A stretch of 64,000 nt of DNA from Chitinophaga sp. E66 (GTDB taxonomy: Bacteria; Bacteroidota; Bacteroidia; Chitinophagales; Chitinophagaceae). The translations under genes and the position numbers were made by a program. How positions within the stretch are numbered: position 1 is the stretch's first letter; every line of letters begins with the position of its first letter. The stretch covers positions 2,852,001-2,916,000 of the forward strand of contig CP079103.1 of assembly GCA_019285755.1 (NCBI GenBank), read 5' to 3'. The notes beneath the pieces are model-generated. The model had not been told where the DNA came from. It searched no databases and worked only from the letters and a program-made list of their open reading frames with translations. Shown here piece after piece: positions 30,201 through 40,792 of the stretch.

Positions 30201-30484
30201 CTGGCACAGTAGGGAATACTCACCGTTAACATTGGTAACGGTGCCGGTGGATGCGCCCTTCAGGGCGATGGTCACCCAGGAAGCCCACCGCCGGTGCCGT
30301 CTGTTACGCGGCCGGTGATTTTCCTGTCAAATGCCGCGGCTTCGTAGGGCGCACGGGCCATGCCGGGCGTAGCGTAGCCCAGCATCAGGCAGGCAGAGAG
30401 AGCAACCGGGACGAGCCCCGCGATGCGCCTTACCGTCCGGTTACAGCCTTCTGGCTGCAGGGATTTCGATTGATGGAATAGCAT
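27211..30484 (-). CDS. susC: SusC/RagA TonB-dependent transporter of pair B (frameshifted)
   Basis: About 1092 residues from the preferred start at 30484 (MLFHQSKSLQPEGCNRTVRR, then a hydrophobic signal). There is no STN domain: the mature part starts with the CarboxypepD_reg-like domain (KITGRVTDGTGGGLPGVTIA) and continues with NELVVVGYGTQKKANLTGPV, the plug (YVIDGVVRDKEAFDALEAAE, FLKDAATAAVYGSRAGNGVV) and the barrel to MKTFTIGADIRF. Frame steps lie near 30275, 30170, 29725, and 27770-27720. Without STN it is unlikely to use a FecR/sigma relay directly. A long AT-rich spacer upstream must hold its promoter. Confidence 0.9.
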
Positions 30485-31187
30485 ATCGGTTTGGTTTGTG
30501 AAAAAGCGAATAATGGGAAACAATCGGTTGCAGGCATAGCGCTGCCGTTCGGCGTGCTGCACGTCGTTTTTCAATCCCTAAAATTTGTCTAATGTTCCGT
30601 TAAGAATTAATACGGCACCCGCAGGCATACGCTGCGGAGCATGGCTCACTGTCCAATATATGCATCATACTTCGATCCGATTTGTTCCTTAAATAGTAAT
30701 AGACTTTAGCACTGTGCTGTTGGTCCTATGTACAAAAGCTGACGTCGAATTATTGTCATACATCGTAATACAGAAAGTCAGGCCTGTTACGTTGATGATT
30801 GCTGTAATTTGAATGAATTCTTCCCGATTTGATTACGTGTTTCATTTCCTTTTCACTGTTACAATTGCCCATGCTTCGATTCGATTTAAATTGCTGTAAT
30901 TGAAACGGCTCTAACCCGGCGTTGCGCAAAGGCTAGTGTGGCATTTCCTAAAATATGGTCCTGATACGGCGGAAGCAACTGCTATAACGGTTTTCACTTG
31001 TCTCGGCTTTCCCTGGCCCGTATGTCGATTTAGTTCTTTAAACGTGTTTTTACGATCAGAATTTGGCTACGTTGTCGCTCCTCACAAATATATTCCTTAA
31101 ACTTTCTAATTCTAACTTTTTTTTAACACATCCAGATTATATTTTCTTTCGGTTTATTAAAGTCTTTCAAACTTCATTAAAATAATT
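30485..31187. other. Long AT-rich upstream region of SusCD pair B
   Basis: About 700 bases without a credible gene. It is much richer in A and T than the flanking coding DNA. It must hold the promoter and probably regulatory sites of the susCD pair B, because the NamZ transcript is terminated before it. I see no clear inverted repeat or consensus promoter, and no tRNA. Confidence 0.45.
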
Positions 31188-31211
31188 GCAAAAGGCCCGT
31201 TGCCGGGCCTT
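31188..31211 (-). terminator. Terminator of the NamZ gene
   Basis: 8-bp G+C-rich stem aaggcccg (31192-31199) with cgggcctt (31204-31211), loop ttgc, followed on the minus strand by TTTTGC. It isolates namZ from the downstream SusCD pair B. Confidence 0.75.
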
Positions 31212-31237
31212 GCTTGAAAAGTTGGTGGTTATGAAGA

Positions 31238-32426
31238 TCAGGGATAAAGCAGGTATTTTTTCCGCATTTGCTTGTATTGGCCAAGTTTAGGCTCCCAGCT
31301 TTTACGGATGTCCGCTTCGGAAACTCCGCTTCGATCTGCTTACGGAAGTCGCTGGTGCCGGTTAAGAATTCGATATTGCCGATCTGTGGGCTCAACGAGC
31401 GGTCGAAAAATTTCGATTTATCGGGATATGCCTTATACATCTCGATCATCCAGCTGATATTGATCTGCCCCTTCTTACGCCAGGGCGTGATGTCGAACGT
31501 GCGGAGATCGAGGCCGTAACAGGTCTGGTTCATGTACAACGGCGATTCGCTTCTCCCGGGCATGCTCACGGGGGTAAAGGTGAAATCGAACTGCCCTTTG
31601 AGCTCCGGCGCACCCAACACGGTAAACGGCATGTCGGTACCGCGGCCCTGGCTTACACGGGTGCCTTCAAAAGGACAAAGCGAAGGGTACAATACTATCG
31701 ACTGCTGCGTGTTCAGATTGGGCGAAGGCGGCACGGGCAGCACGTAATCCATATCATGGCGGTAGTTCTTCAATTTAATGACCGTAATGCGGCACTTCTT
31801 CTTATTACGCATCCAACCCTGGCCATTGATCATCTGCGCAAATTCCCCGATGGTCATGCCATGCGCAATGGGCACGGGAAACCTTCCTATCCCCGATTCA
31901 TGCTGCATATCCAGCACCGGGCCGTCTACAAAGCCATTGGGATTGGGCCTGTCCAGGATAAGGAGCGGCTTGTCGGCGTCCGCGCAAGCTTCCATGATCT
32001 CGCGGAGCGTATTGATGAGGGTGTAGAAGCGGCAGCCACGTCCTGCAGATCGAAGATCAGCACATCGAGCGCCGCCATCTGGGCGGGCGTAGGCTTGCGG
32101 CGGTTGCCGTACAACGAGATAACGGGAATACCCGTCTGCTTGTCCACTTCATCGGCTACCTCCGTCCCATTGCTGGCGTTGTTGCGGAAACCATGCTCCG
32201 GCCCAAAGATCATTTTGATCTTAACGCCGCGGTTGAGCAGGCTGTCTACGATCGGGGTGGAACCTATAATAGATGTGGGGTTGACCATCATCCCGACCCT
32301 TTTTCCTTTCAGTAAGGGCAGATAGGTTTCCGTCTGGTCGGCGCCCGTCAGGATCGGCTGTTGGGCCTCCACACAGGAGGCTGTCATCAACCCGGTCAAT
32401 AGCATTGTTGCGAATATCAGCTTCAT
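31238..32426 (-). CDS. namZ: NamZ/DUF1343 exo-beta-N-acetylmuramidase (frameshifted)
   Basis: About 396 residues with an N-terminal signal (KLIFATMLLTGLMTASC, possibly a lipoprotein). Family motifs of DUF1343, now NamZ (GH171): YLPLLKGKRVGMMVNPTSII, KIKMIFGPEHGFRNNASNGT, KPTPAQMAALDVLIFDLQDV, LLILDRPNPNGFVDGPVLDM, FPVPIAHGMTIGEFAQMING and the C-terminal FDRSLSPQIGNIEFLTGTS. Frame steps near 32030 and 31320 restore GCRFYTLINTLREIM and the end YKQMRKKYLLYP. The enzyme releases N-acetylmuramic acid from peptidoglycan fragments and so serves wall turnover or muropeptide scavenging. It follows a short unknown gene on the same strand but is separated from it by a terminator. Confidence 0.88.
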
Positions 32427-32490
32427 ACGATTGTTTTCTGTTTCCTTTCAGACAAACTTAGCGCTTACCGCCGTTATTTCGCAAGGAAAG

Positions 32491-32517
32491 AAAAAATGGC
32501 GCCATGATGGCGCCATT
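32491..32517 (-). terminator. Terminator upstream of namZ
   Basis: Perfect 10-bp stem aatggcgcca (32495-32504) with tggcgccatt (32508-32517), loop of 3, followed on the minus strand by a T run. It ends the transcript of the unknown gene at 32545. Confidence 0.85.
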
Positions 32518-32544
32518 CCCACACATCCAACTTCAGCATTTGTG

Positions 32545-33317
32545 TCACGGCAGTTCTTTCAGCCATTGCTCCGCATACGCGCGCGCGGCTTTTACAGCTT
32601 CGGGGCCCGCACGGAAACATTGCTTCCAGTCGCGGCTCCGCTTTTCCAATGCAGGATCTTCGAATATCATCTTGTTGCCTTTCCTGATCAGCTTCGCGTT
32701 GAAGTCGATATCGGCCGTCATGGCCAGGAACGCCTTCAGGCGTAGTTTAAGCATCCCTTCCACGGTGCCGGGATACGTGGCTTCGAACTTTGCCAGTTCG
32801 GCCTTGAAGGCGGCGGTCGGCGGACCGGGCACCTCTCCTACCATCGACTGCACATAAATCTTATGCATCTTGTGTTTAGGGTCTTTCAGGGCAGCAATGA
32901 GATCTTTCATCGTTTTGAGGGCTTCGCCATAGCTTTCCTTGTATTCGGCTTCTGCGGATTCATAGATCTTCTCCAGTTCCTGATAATCTTTCTCGCTTTT
33001 ACGAATGGCGGCCTTTAGTTTGGCGTTGGCGTCCTTAGGCGCTTCCTTCTCCAGGCCTCCACATAGGCCGCTTTATACTCTGGCGATGAAACATAGGCTT
33101 TAATGTAATCGCCCATCTCTTTTATAGCCTGTATGCGCTCTTCCTGCGGGAGTTGTTTTGCTTTGTACAGGGCAATGAGATCGAGCTTCCCCGACAGCAT
33201 ATTACGGTCGATGGTCTTGTGGGCATCCTCGTCGGAGACGCCCAGCCTGGAAATGATGTTGTTGGCGGAGAGGGCCACTACGCCGGCGGCCACTACGGCA
33301 ATGATTGTTTTCAGCAT
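32545..33317 (-). CDS. Unknown exported helical protein (frameshifted)
   Basis: About 258 residues, not recognised. It starts with a hydrophobic signal or anchor (MLKTIIAVVAAGVVALSANN) and is almost entirely helical and charged: KLDLIALYKAKQLPQEERIQ, KDYQELEKIYESAEAEYKES, MKDLIAALKDPKHKMHKIYV, FEATYPGTVEGMLKLRLKAF and DWKQCFRAGPEAVKAARAYA. One frame step near 33050 has the sign of one lost base. It is flanked by its own terminator on the 3' side and by the terminator of PUL C on the 5' side, so it is probably a single-gene unit. Confidence 0.6.
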
Positions 33318-33440
33318 GGCGGAAAAATGTTAGGGGTTACCAATACGCAAAAGTAGCCCTGCTGCTGCATCCTGGAACACACGACATGATAAAACGCTTC
33401 TTCCGCCTACCGAAGCCGCAATTTCCGCCACTGAAATGAA

Positions 33441-33472
33441 AAGCCCCCAGCCCGGGAGCGGGCCGCGGGGGC
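33441..33472 (-). terminator. Terminator of PUL C
   Basis: Very G+C-rich branched stem (gccccc at 33443-33448 with gggggc at 33467-33472, inner cccg/cggg), followed on the minus strand by TTTTC. It starts 36 bases after the stop codon of the GH71/99-like gene. Confidence 0.7.
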
Positions 33473-33507
33473 ATATATGTGTAACACCAGGAAAGTGGGG
33501 CGCCTCG

Positions 33508-34830
33508 CTAATTGCGCACCGGCTTGTGGCGCCGAAGCCGCCATCGCCATGGAACCAGCGGGCCGCCTGGCCGGTAAGCCAGAGATAGTAATCGCTGGCC
33601 AGATCGGCGTCTATGCCGATGAACCTGCGGTCGCCATGCAGGGGCAGCTCCCTTCCCGGGCGCATTTATAAATGGCAGTACCTTCGTCGATTTCGTCGAA
33701 CATAGCGACGTACAGCGAGCGGGCGCCGGAAATCTTCGCTCCTGCCACCTGCTGCCAGAGGAAGTCGCCCTTGTTGCGCGGAATGGAATTGTATTGCGCG
33801 GGATCGTTCTTCAGGTTGCCCCAGCTGAAGCCGGGGAATGCCAGGGAACGTACGTCACTTTGTTGTTGTTGCACCACTGTACGTCTGCAGCCAGCTCTAC
33901 TCCGGCCACCTGGGCGTAGTTACCGGGGCCATAGCGGCCCACGGCCCAGGGCATGACGATATCCGATTTCTTGATGAGCGCATGCAGGCCGGGGTTGTTC
34001 TCCGTATCGTTGCGCATGCTGCGCCAGTAATACGGCACGCCCAGCATCACGGATACGCGTTTTTCCGGTCCTTTAAGCCGGTCTACCAGCGCATCTACGT
34101 TAGCGGTGGTATAACGGCGGCCGTCGTTGAAACCCACGCCCCAGAGCACTACCAGCGGCTTTTTGTTGTGGCGCAGGTAGGTGGGATGGGTCTTGTTATT
34201 GAAGAGGTCAAAGGTGGACTGCAATTCTTTCCAGTCCTTTTCAATATAGGCCACATCTTCCGGACCGCAGCCGCTGAGGTCATACATCACGCAGATGGCC
34301 CGACCGTATTTCTTCGCTGCCTTCAATGCGTTCTCCAACACTTTGTTGAAGTGGCGCTTGCCTTTAGGATTGGATTCCTTCACTTCCACCACGAAGCGCT
34401 GCATAAACACCCCGTCGATCCCGTAATCCTTCATCCATTTGAAGTGCAGGTCTACGGTGGATTCGTCGTACGGACTGTACATATACACGTCCGATCCGTC
34501 GGGATATTTGAAATCGGTCTTGTACTTCTGGGTGTACTCTGTCATATCGGGGTAGAAGTCAACGGCCGAGCATCCCGGTTTAAACCCGCCGCAGGAGCCC
34601 ATGCCGAGATGGTACCAACCGCGGTCGGAAGCGTCGCCCTGTGCTGCGAACCAGCCCTGGTAGCCGGCCATGACGAGGTTATCGTACGAGGTATACAGGC
34701 AGCCGGTTTCGTCGTAGACGATTTCCTTTACGGGCGGAGTGGGCGGAGGCGGTTCCTGGTTGCCAGAGCCGCCGCTCTTGGCGCAGCTCAGGGCCATGAT
34801 CGCCACGATGGATAAGAAAATGGTTTTCAT
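33508..34830 (-). CDS. GH71/GH99-like glycoside hydrolase lipoprotein (frameshifted)
   Basis: About 441 residues from the start at 34830 (MKTIFLSIVAIMALSC, lipobox Cys). The barrel motifs are those of GH71/99-like enzymes: NLVMAGYQGWFAAQGDASDR, SDVYMYSPYDESTVDLHFKW, MKDYGIDGVFMQRFVVEVKE, KYGRAICVMYDLSGCGP, KKPLVVLWGVGFNDGRRYTT and ISGARSLYVAMFDEIDEGTA. Frame steps near 33850, 33650 and 33530 give the end GATSPVRN. Characterised GH99 enzymes cut alpha-mannosidic linkages (endo-alpha-1,2-mannosidase or mannanase) and GH71 enzymes act on alpha-1,3-glucan; with GH92 in the same locus, mannan is the more likely substrate. It is the last gene of PUL C. Confidence 0.8.
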
Positions 34831-34885
34831 GATGAGATCGGAAGCATGGATGCCTGCGAAGACATACGCCTCCGCAGGCAAAGGT

Positions 34886-35575
34886 TTACAGATCGAAAGA
34901 CACGGCTTTCGCGTAGTTCGGTTTGGACTCCGTGGCATCGATGAGCGCACCGATGCGGAAGTAGTACGTACGGCCGGGTTTAAGGATGTCACGGACGTTA
35001 GGGGCCGACAGGTCGATGGTCAGCGTATACGTCGTGTTCGGGTCGGATACGGCGTTGATGTCCTGCTCGGAGGCTGTCAGCCGCAGCGACTCTCCCACCC
35101 TGAAATCACTGTGCGCATACAGCCCGATCTTACGGACGTTATTCGTTACCTGCTGCTGCAGCTTAAAAGTTGCGGTTACGATGTTGCCGGCCCTGGTGAT
35201 CGATGGGTTGACAACGCGGATGTAGGGCGTTACGTTGAAATCGAGCTTGGTACGCCCCGCGATGCGTATATCCTGCGGCTCCACGGGGATGAAGTTGCCA
35301 CGGACGGGCGCCACGGTGTAATCGTTCTCGAACAGCAGGGAGTTTTCGTACTGGCCGTCGGTTTTAAAGATGAGCCATTGCGGTTGGACGTTGTCCCATC
35401 CGTGTTCTTTGATCTCCACCACCGAGCCGCGGATAACGTCCTGCTCCAGGAGCTCCTTGGTGCCGGCGTCGAATATGCTGCCGTACAGCGCCGCGGTCGG
35501 CGCGTCGTAGTTGTCTTTCTCGCAGGCGGTAAAACCGACCAGCAGCAAGCCTAATATAAATGCGGTTCTTTTCAT
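34886..35575 (-). CDS. DUF3823 surface lipoprotein
   Basis: 229 residues, intact. Lipoprotein signal MKRTAFILGLLLVGFTAC (Cys18). The sequence matches my memory of DUF3823 proteins of PULs: DNYDAPTAALYGSIFDAGTK, WLIFKTDGQYENSLLFENDY and the Ig-like second half (VNPSITRAGNIVTATFKLQQ, GRTYYFRIGALIDATESKPN, YAKAVSFDL). It takes the position usually held by SusE, between SusD and the hydrolase gene, and is presumably a surface glycan-binding protein. It starts 19 bases after the SusD stop codon and ends 55 bases before the hydrolase. Confidence 0.75.
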   Translation of the reverse strand: MKRTAFILGLLLVGFTACEKDNYDAPTAALYGSIFDAGTKELLEQDVIRGSVVEIKEHGWDNVQPQWLIFKTDGQYENSLLFENDYTVAPVRGNFIPVEPQDIRIAGRTKLDFNVTPYIRVVNPSITRAGNIVTATFKLQQQVTNNVRKIGLYAHSDFRVGESLRLTASEQDINAVSDPNTTYTLTIDLSAPNVRDILKPGRTYYFRIGALIDATESKPNYAKAVSFDL

Positions 35576-35594
35576 GTTCGTAATTTTTATCGGA

Positions 35595-37487
35595 TCAATA
35601 CTGCGGGTTTTGCGTGAGCCCGTTACCGGCGATGCCCGGGATGGAGCGGTAATAAGAGCGTTCGGAGAAGGTCTTGGGCGTATAGTTCGGTACCGTTACC
35701 CGCACAAAGATGTACTTGGTGGCGGGCAGGGCGCGGAGGTCCTGCAGGGGCAGGATGGAGTGCATCACACGGTTGTTGAATTCGGTATGATACTCGCGGC
35801 GGCGGATGAGGTCCCAGAAGCGCTTGTTCTCGAAAGCCAGCTCCACTCTCCTCTCCCGTTGCACGTTGGCGACAGTCAGAGGAACGGTGGTGGTATGGCC
35901 CGCGCGGCGACGGATATCATTGATGGCTTTGGCTGCCTCAGCCGCGTTGCCGGTACCGCTTTCCACCACGGCTTCAGCGTAGTTCAGCAGTACTTCCGCG
36001 TAGCGGAACTCGATATAGTCGGACGTGCTCTGGTTCCAGCCTGCTGTTACGGGCGCGGTGTGGTTCATAAACTTCTTGAAAGAGAAGCCCGTGCGCGTGT
36101 TGTTCCCGCCATATGAATCGAACCCGGAATACTGCGAAGTGTTGGCCGCGCCATATGTGTAGTAGGTTACGCCGTTGATGGTGGTCTCTGCTTTAGTTCG
36201 GATGACCGCCTGCCCGTTGGGTTGTACGTAACCCGCCTGGATGATAATGGGCGTTCCTTTCCAGGAAGTGCCGGGCAGGATCGCGGTGCCCCAGAGCCTC
36301 GCGTCTTTCCCTTTGAAGATATCATTCGGCGAATCGAACTGGATATAGTGGAGCGAGGGATTGAATCCTCCGTAATCGTTCACATCACCTTCGGTGGTAG
36401 TTACTATGGGCGAAGATTGGCCCGGACGGTCATAACGCTCGTACAGGTCCACCAGGTCGAGCGTAGGGTTCATTCGCCCGGGGTGCGGCCAGCCGTTGGC
36501 GGATTGCGCGGGCTGATACCAGATGTCATAGTTATGACCTGTAAAGTTTCCTGGCAGTGTGTAACCTTTGATAAGGATGGTCTCTTTGTCGCCTCCGTTA
36601 GGGTTGGCGAAAAGCATGCGGTAATTCTCCGCCGCTTCTTCCGGCGAAGCCGGGGTAGCTCCATAGAGCGCGAAAGCGCCGGAATTGATGATGATCTCGC
36701 TGGCCTGGATGCAGGCGGTATAATAGGCAGCAGCATCGGCAGGCGTCATACCCACCAGTTTCTCCGTCACGGCAGTGCCGGACATGGGCGCCTTGCTCCA
36801 GAATTTGGCTACGGAAGCGGCGTGCAATGCTGCGCGGGATTTCAGCGCGGCGGCGGTGTATTTGGTAGCGCGGCGGCTCTTGCCATCGCCGGGTTCCAGG
36901 TTAGCAATGGCCTGGTCGCACAGTTCCATAACATAATCCCAGGTAGCTTTTTCAGTGCTGCGTGGTACTTTCAGCGCTTCTACGTCGCCGGTGTACTGCT
37001 GGGTCTGCTTGATGAGCGACACGCCGCCATAGCGTTTCGCCAACGCGAAATAGGCGAACGCTTTAATGAAGGCGCTCTCCCCGATCAGCTTTTTCTTGTC
37101 TGCCTCGATGACGTCGAGGGTGGGAATTGCATCGATGAGCAGGTTTACGTCACGGATGAGCTTATATCCCTGCTCCCACCATTGGAAGTCGCCATCGCCC
37201 ACGAAGTCGCCGAATTCCGAATGCACGGATTCATCGGTCACCATGGCCGGCGCGAATCCGCCGTTATTGGGATCGCCGCCGTTTTGGTTAAAGCCGGCGC
37301 GAAAGAAAGCGAAGTCTTCGATCGGCAGCTGATAGTAAAGATTAGCCATATAGAGCTTCACGCCTTCGGGGTCACCGAAGAGGTCTTTGGCGAGGATCTT
37401 GTCGGTAGGTTCGAGATCCAGCACGGACTTGCAGCTGAAGAGCAGCACGGCCAGCAGGCATGTCATTATTTTTACGGTAGTCTTCAT
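35595..37487 (-). CDS. susD: SusD/RagB-family lipoprotein of PUL C
   Basis: 630 residues, intact, at the long end for SusD. Lipoprotein signal MKTTVKIMTCLLAVLLFSC (Cys19). Helical TPR-like core AFIKAFAYFALAKRYGGVSL, TKYTAAALKSRAALHAASVA, IEFRYAEVLLNYAEAVVESG, and the C-terminal RERRVELAFENKRFWDLIRR followed by LPATKYIFVRVTVPNYTPKT. The loops around residues 290-470 are longer than in the other SusDs of this window and may shape a specific binding site. It is coupled to SusC3 (11-base gap) and forms the substrate-binding lid of that transporter. Confidence 0.93.
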   Translation of the reverse strand: MKTTVKIMTCLLAVLLFSCKSVLDLEPTDKILAKDLFGDPEGVKLYMANLYYQLPIEDFAFFRAGFNQNGGDPNNGGFAPAMVTDESVHSEFGDFVGDGDFQWWEQGYKLIRDVNLLIDAIPTLDVIEADKKKLIGESAFIKAFAYFALAKRYGGVSLIKQTQQYTGDVEALKVPRSTEKATWDYVMELCDQAIANLEPGDGKSRRATKYTAAALKSRAALHAASVAKFWSKAPMSGTAVTEKLVGMTPADAAAYYTACIQASEIIINSGAFALYGATPASPEEAAENYRMLFANPNGGDKETILIKGYTLPGNFTGHNYDIWYQPAQSANGWPHPGRMNPTLDLVDLYERYDRPGQSSPIVTTTEGDVNDYGGFNPSLHYIQFDSPNDIFKGKDARLWGTAILPGTSWKGTPIIIQAGYVQPNGQAVIRTKAETTINGVTYYTYGAANTSQYSGFDSYGGNNTRTGFSFKKFMNHTAPVTAGWNQSTSDYIEFRYAEVLLNYAEAVVESGTGNAAEAAKAINDIRRRAGHTTTVPLTVANVQRERRVELAFENKRFWDLIRRREYHTEFNNRVMHSILPLQDLRALPATKYIFVRVTVPNYTPKTFSERSYYRSIPGIAGNGLTQNPQY

Positions 37488-37498
37488 AAGTTCCCGTT

Positions 37499-40400
37499 TT
37501 AGAAGTTAGCGTTGATGCCGAAGTTGTAGGTCCGCATGAGGGGATAGTTGAACCCGGCGTTGAAGAGGCCTTCCAGTCTTTCAGGATCGAAAGGTTTCAC
37601 GAATGAATCTGCGAAGGTGAGCAGGTTGAAGCCGCTGGCGTAAACGCGGATGCGCTCCAGCCCGGCCTTGCGATACAGCCTGTTCGGCACGGTATAACCC
37701 AGTTCCACGCTTTTGAGGCGCAGGTACGAGGCGTTGCGGCGCCATACGTCGCTTTCGGCGTACATCATGCCCACGTTGTAATTGAACCGGGTGGCGGGCC
37801 ATTTGCCGGCGATCCACTTGCTGTTGGGATCGTATGCGTCTTCGCGGTGCCAGCGGTCGAAGAAGTAGGCAGGCGTGTTTCCACGGAATGCCAGCACTTC
37901 GGCATATACTTCACTGAAACGAACGGTGTACATGGCCGCGCCCTGGAAGAGCAGGTTCATGTCAAACCCTTTGTAGCTTGCCCCGAGAGAAAGACCGTAG
38001 TTGATCTTGGGATTCTTGCCGCTGGGGTTCTGGTTATCGTTCGTGCCATTGGCGCCCAGCCAGAGGGGCAGCATGTCGGCATCATTGATCACGCCGTCGT
38101 TATTGGTATCCTGGTATTTGAAGTCGCCCGGCAACTCGCGGGTATTGGCCTGGTCGCCGCCCTGTAAAGGATAGCGGTCGATCTCCGACTGGCTCTGGAA
38201 TTGCCCGAGATAAGTATGACCCCATACTACGTCGTTATACCGGTTGGTACGCCCGTTGCGCCAGCGCTCGTAGCTGTTGCGCGGCAGGTCGCCCTCCTGG
38301 TAGAGGTTCATGATACGGGAGTAGTTGAAGTTGGCGGAGATGTTATACTGGAACTCGCCGATGCGGTTGTTGTGCCCTACGGTGAAGTCGAAACCCTGTA
38401 CGCGGTCGCTGTTGAGGTTTTCTTCCGGCAGGGTGCCGCCGAAGGTATTGGGCAGGAGATGTTCCTCCGTGCCAGCAGGCCCGTCCTGTTCCTGCGGTAC
38501 ACATCAAACTCCAAAGTGAATTTATTCTGGAACAACCCGAGATCGATACCGATGTTGGTGATCTTGGAGGTGAACCAGGTAAGTTTCTCGTTTGTGATGC
38601 CCGGAGAAGCCGCACCACCGGTCATGGCGCCGTTGGCAAACTCATAGGAACCGCCGCCGTCTGTCGAGAAGCCGGCTATGTATTGGAAAGGAGCGCCCGC
38701 ATCCTCCCCGACTGAACCATACGAAGCGTCCAGCTTCAGGTTCGATACGAAAGGCAGTGCCTTTTGGATGAAGGGCTCTTCAGAAAGCCTCCAGCCGCCC
38801 GTTACCACCGGGAAGAAGCCCCAGCGGCGGTCGGGGTGATAGCGGTACGATCCGTCTTCCCGGAATGCAAATTCCACGATGTATTTGCGTTTGTAATCGT
38901 AGGAGAAACGGCCGATGTACGAGAGGTTCGCGAACTCGCTTTCCATGCCGTTGTTCTCCATCCGGGCGCGGCTGGCACGGTCTATCTGATCGTTGGTGAA
39001 GAAGTCATAATACCGGCGCAGTCCTGCGTCGCGGCCCCAATACTGTTGCTGTTCCACTACGAGCGTGGCGGCTACGTTATGGTCACCGCCAAAGGTACGG
39101 AGGTAGTTGGCCTGCCCCTGCAGGGTAACGCGGTTGCCGTTGCCATAGTTATTGGAGATAGTGCTGGCGCCGTCGCGCTGGCGTTCTTTCAGATATTGGC
39201 CGTTCACATACTTATACAGGTCGTACGACTTGCTAAGGTCTTTATTGGAATAGCTGTTCAGATCATACGCCGCCACGCCACGCAGGCTGAGGCCCTGAAC
39301 GAAGGGAACGGTATAAGTCAGCGATCCGGTGGCCTGCACATTGCGGGTTACGCTTTCATTATATCCTGTGATATCGCGCTGGCTGAGGATCACCGGGTTC
39401 TGGTTGCTGGGCGACACTACCGCCGGGTATTCCGGGTTGTTATTGGCGTACACGCGGTCTGTGGGCAATGAAACGCGCGTGCCTTTAAAGATGTTGAAGA
39501 AGTTCTCTCCAGGCACAGTACGGTTATCGTACCGACCGGCGATGAGCAATTCGGCCTTCAGGTTGGGGTGCAGCATGGTGGTGATGTTTGAGCGCAGGTT
39601 AAAGCGCTTGTACCACATGTCGCCACTGCGCAGCAGGGAGTTTTCGTCCGCATAACCGAAGCTGAAAAAGTATTGCGTCTTTTCATTTCCTCCGGAGGCC
39701 GACAGGTTATGTTGCTGCTGCATCGCAGTGTTCTTCATGGCGGCGGCGTACCAGTCGGTGCTCTCGTAGCCGGGTTCCTGATTGATCCATTTCTGGAGCT
39801 CGTCTTTCGGGAGGTAGGGCGTTCCAAGGCTGAAGAGGTCCGCCTCGTTGCGCATGGTGAGCCATTCGCCGGCATTGGCCATACGGGGCACATCGGTAGG
39901 TTTCATCACACCTACAACGCCGGCGTAGTTGAAGTTGGCTTTGCCTGTAGCGCCTTTCTTGGTGGTCACGATCACGACGCCGTTGGCGGCGCGCAGACCG
40001 TAGATTGCGGCGGACGCATCTTTGAGGAAGCTCACGCTTTCGATATCGTCCGGGTTGAGGCGCTGGAACTCGCTGGCGCCGTCACGTGCGATTCCGTCGA
40101 TCACGAACAGCGGCGTACCGAAGCCGCGGATATTGATCATGTTGTTGAAGGTGCCTGGCTCACCGCCAAGCTGGCGGATCTGGAGACCTGCCACCTTGCC
40201 CTGGAGCTTTTGGGCCAGTGAGATGTTGGTGGTGGTTTGGATTTCCTTGCCGGTGATGTTGCTCACCGCGCCGGTCACCACTTCTTTTCTTTTGGTGCCG
40301 TAACCTACTACTACCACGCCAGCAAGCTGTTCTTCAGTAGAGGTTAGGCTGACGTTGATGGTAGTTCGGTTACCGATCGTTTCGGTGACGGAAACCATGC

Positions 40401-40635
40401 CGAGGAAGGCAAATGTTAGCTGTGTGGACCCTGCGGGCACCTGTATGAGGTATTCGCCCCGGGCGTCTGTGGTGACGCCGGTTCTTTTCCCGGCGGCGTC
40501 TGTCGTGTATACGCTCACGCCGGGTAACGGGGTACCGTCTTTACTTTCCTTCACCTTACCGCCGATCTGCCGCTGCTGGGCGATCAGGCTGAGTGGCACG
40601 AGGAATAGCATCAGTAGTAAATGGATTTTCTTCAT
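37499..40635 (-). CDS. susC: SusC/RagA TonB-dependent transporter of PUL C (frameshifted)
   Basis: About 1046 residues from the start at 40635 (MKKIHLLLMLFLVPLSLIAQ, clear signal peptide). No STN domain: it begins with the CarboxypepD_reg-like domain (IGGKVKESKDGTPLPGVSVY), then LAGVVVVGYGTKRKEVVTGA, the plug (FVIDGIARDGASEFQRLNPD, FLKDASAAIYGLRAANGVVI) and the barrel to MRTYNFGINANF. Only one frame step, near 38460, where FDVYRRNRTGLLARRNIS must join NTFGGTLPEENLNSDRVQGF. It is the importer of PUL C. The lack of an STN domain means a regulator other than FecR/sigma is needed; the tethered regulator at 43304 is the candidate. Confidence 0.92.
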
Positions 40636-40698
40636 AACGTAAATGTTTTCATGCTGTTCTTTTGGAAAGGATGATAATCGTGTGTTCACTCCTGGAAT

Positions 40699-40712
40699 AG
40701 CCGCGCGCGGCT
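40699..40712. repeat. Perfect 14-bp palindrome upstream of susC of PUL C
   Basis: agccgcgcgcggct is fully self-complementary. It lies in the 157-base spacer between GH92 and susC, 64 bases before the susC start. It may be an operator or a small hairpin in the leader. Confidence 0.4.
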
Positions 40713-40792
40713 GATCCGGATTAAGGTGGAAACGTGGTTGCATAGTGCATAAGGGAGTGTTGATCTTGGTTAATAATGTTTTCGGAAACCTT

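Noticed and set aside
33838..34815. 325-residue ORF on the plus strand
   Set aside because: Antisense shadow of the GH71/99-like gene, which has recognisable motifs and a lipoprotein signal.
36222..37502. 426-residue ORF on the plus strand inside susD of PUL C
   Set aside because: Antisense shadow of an intact SusD gene.
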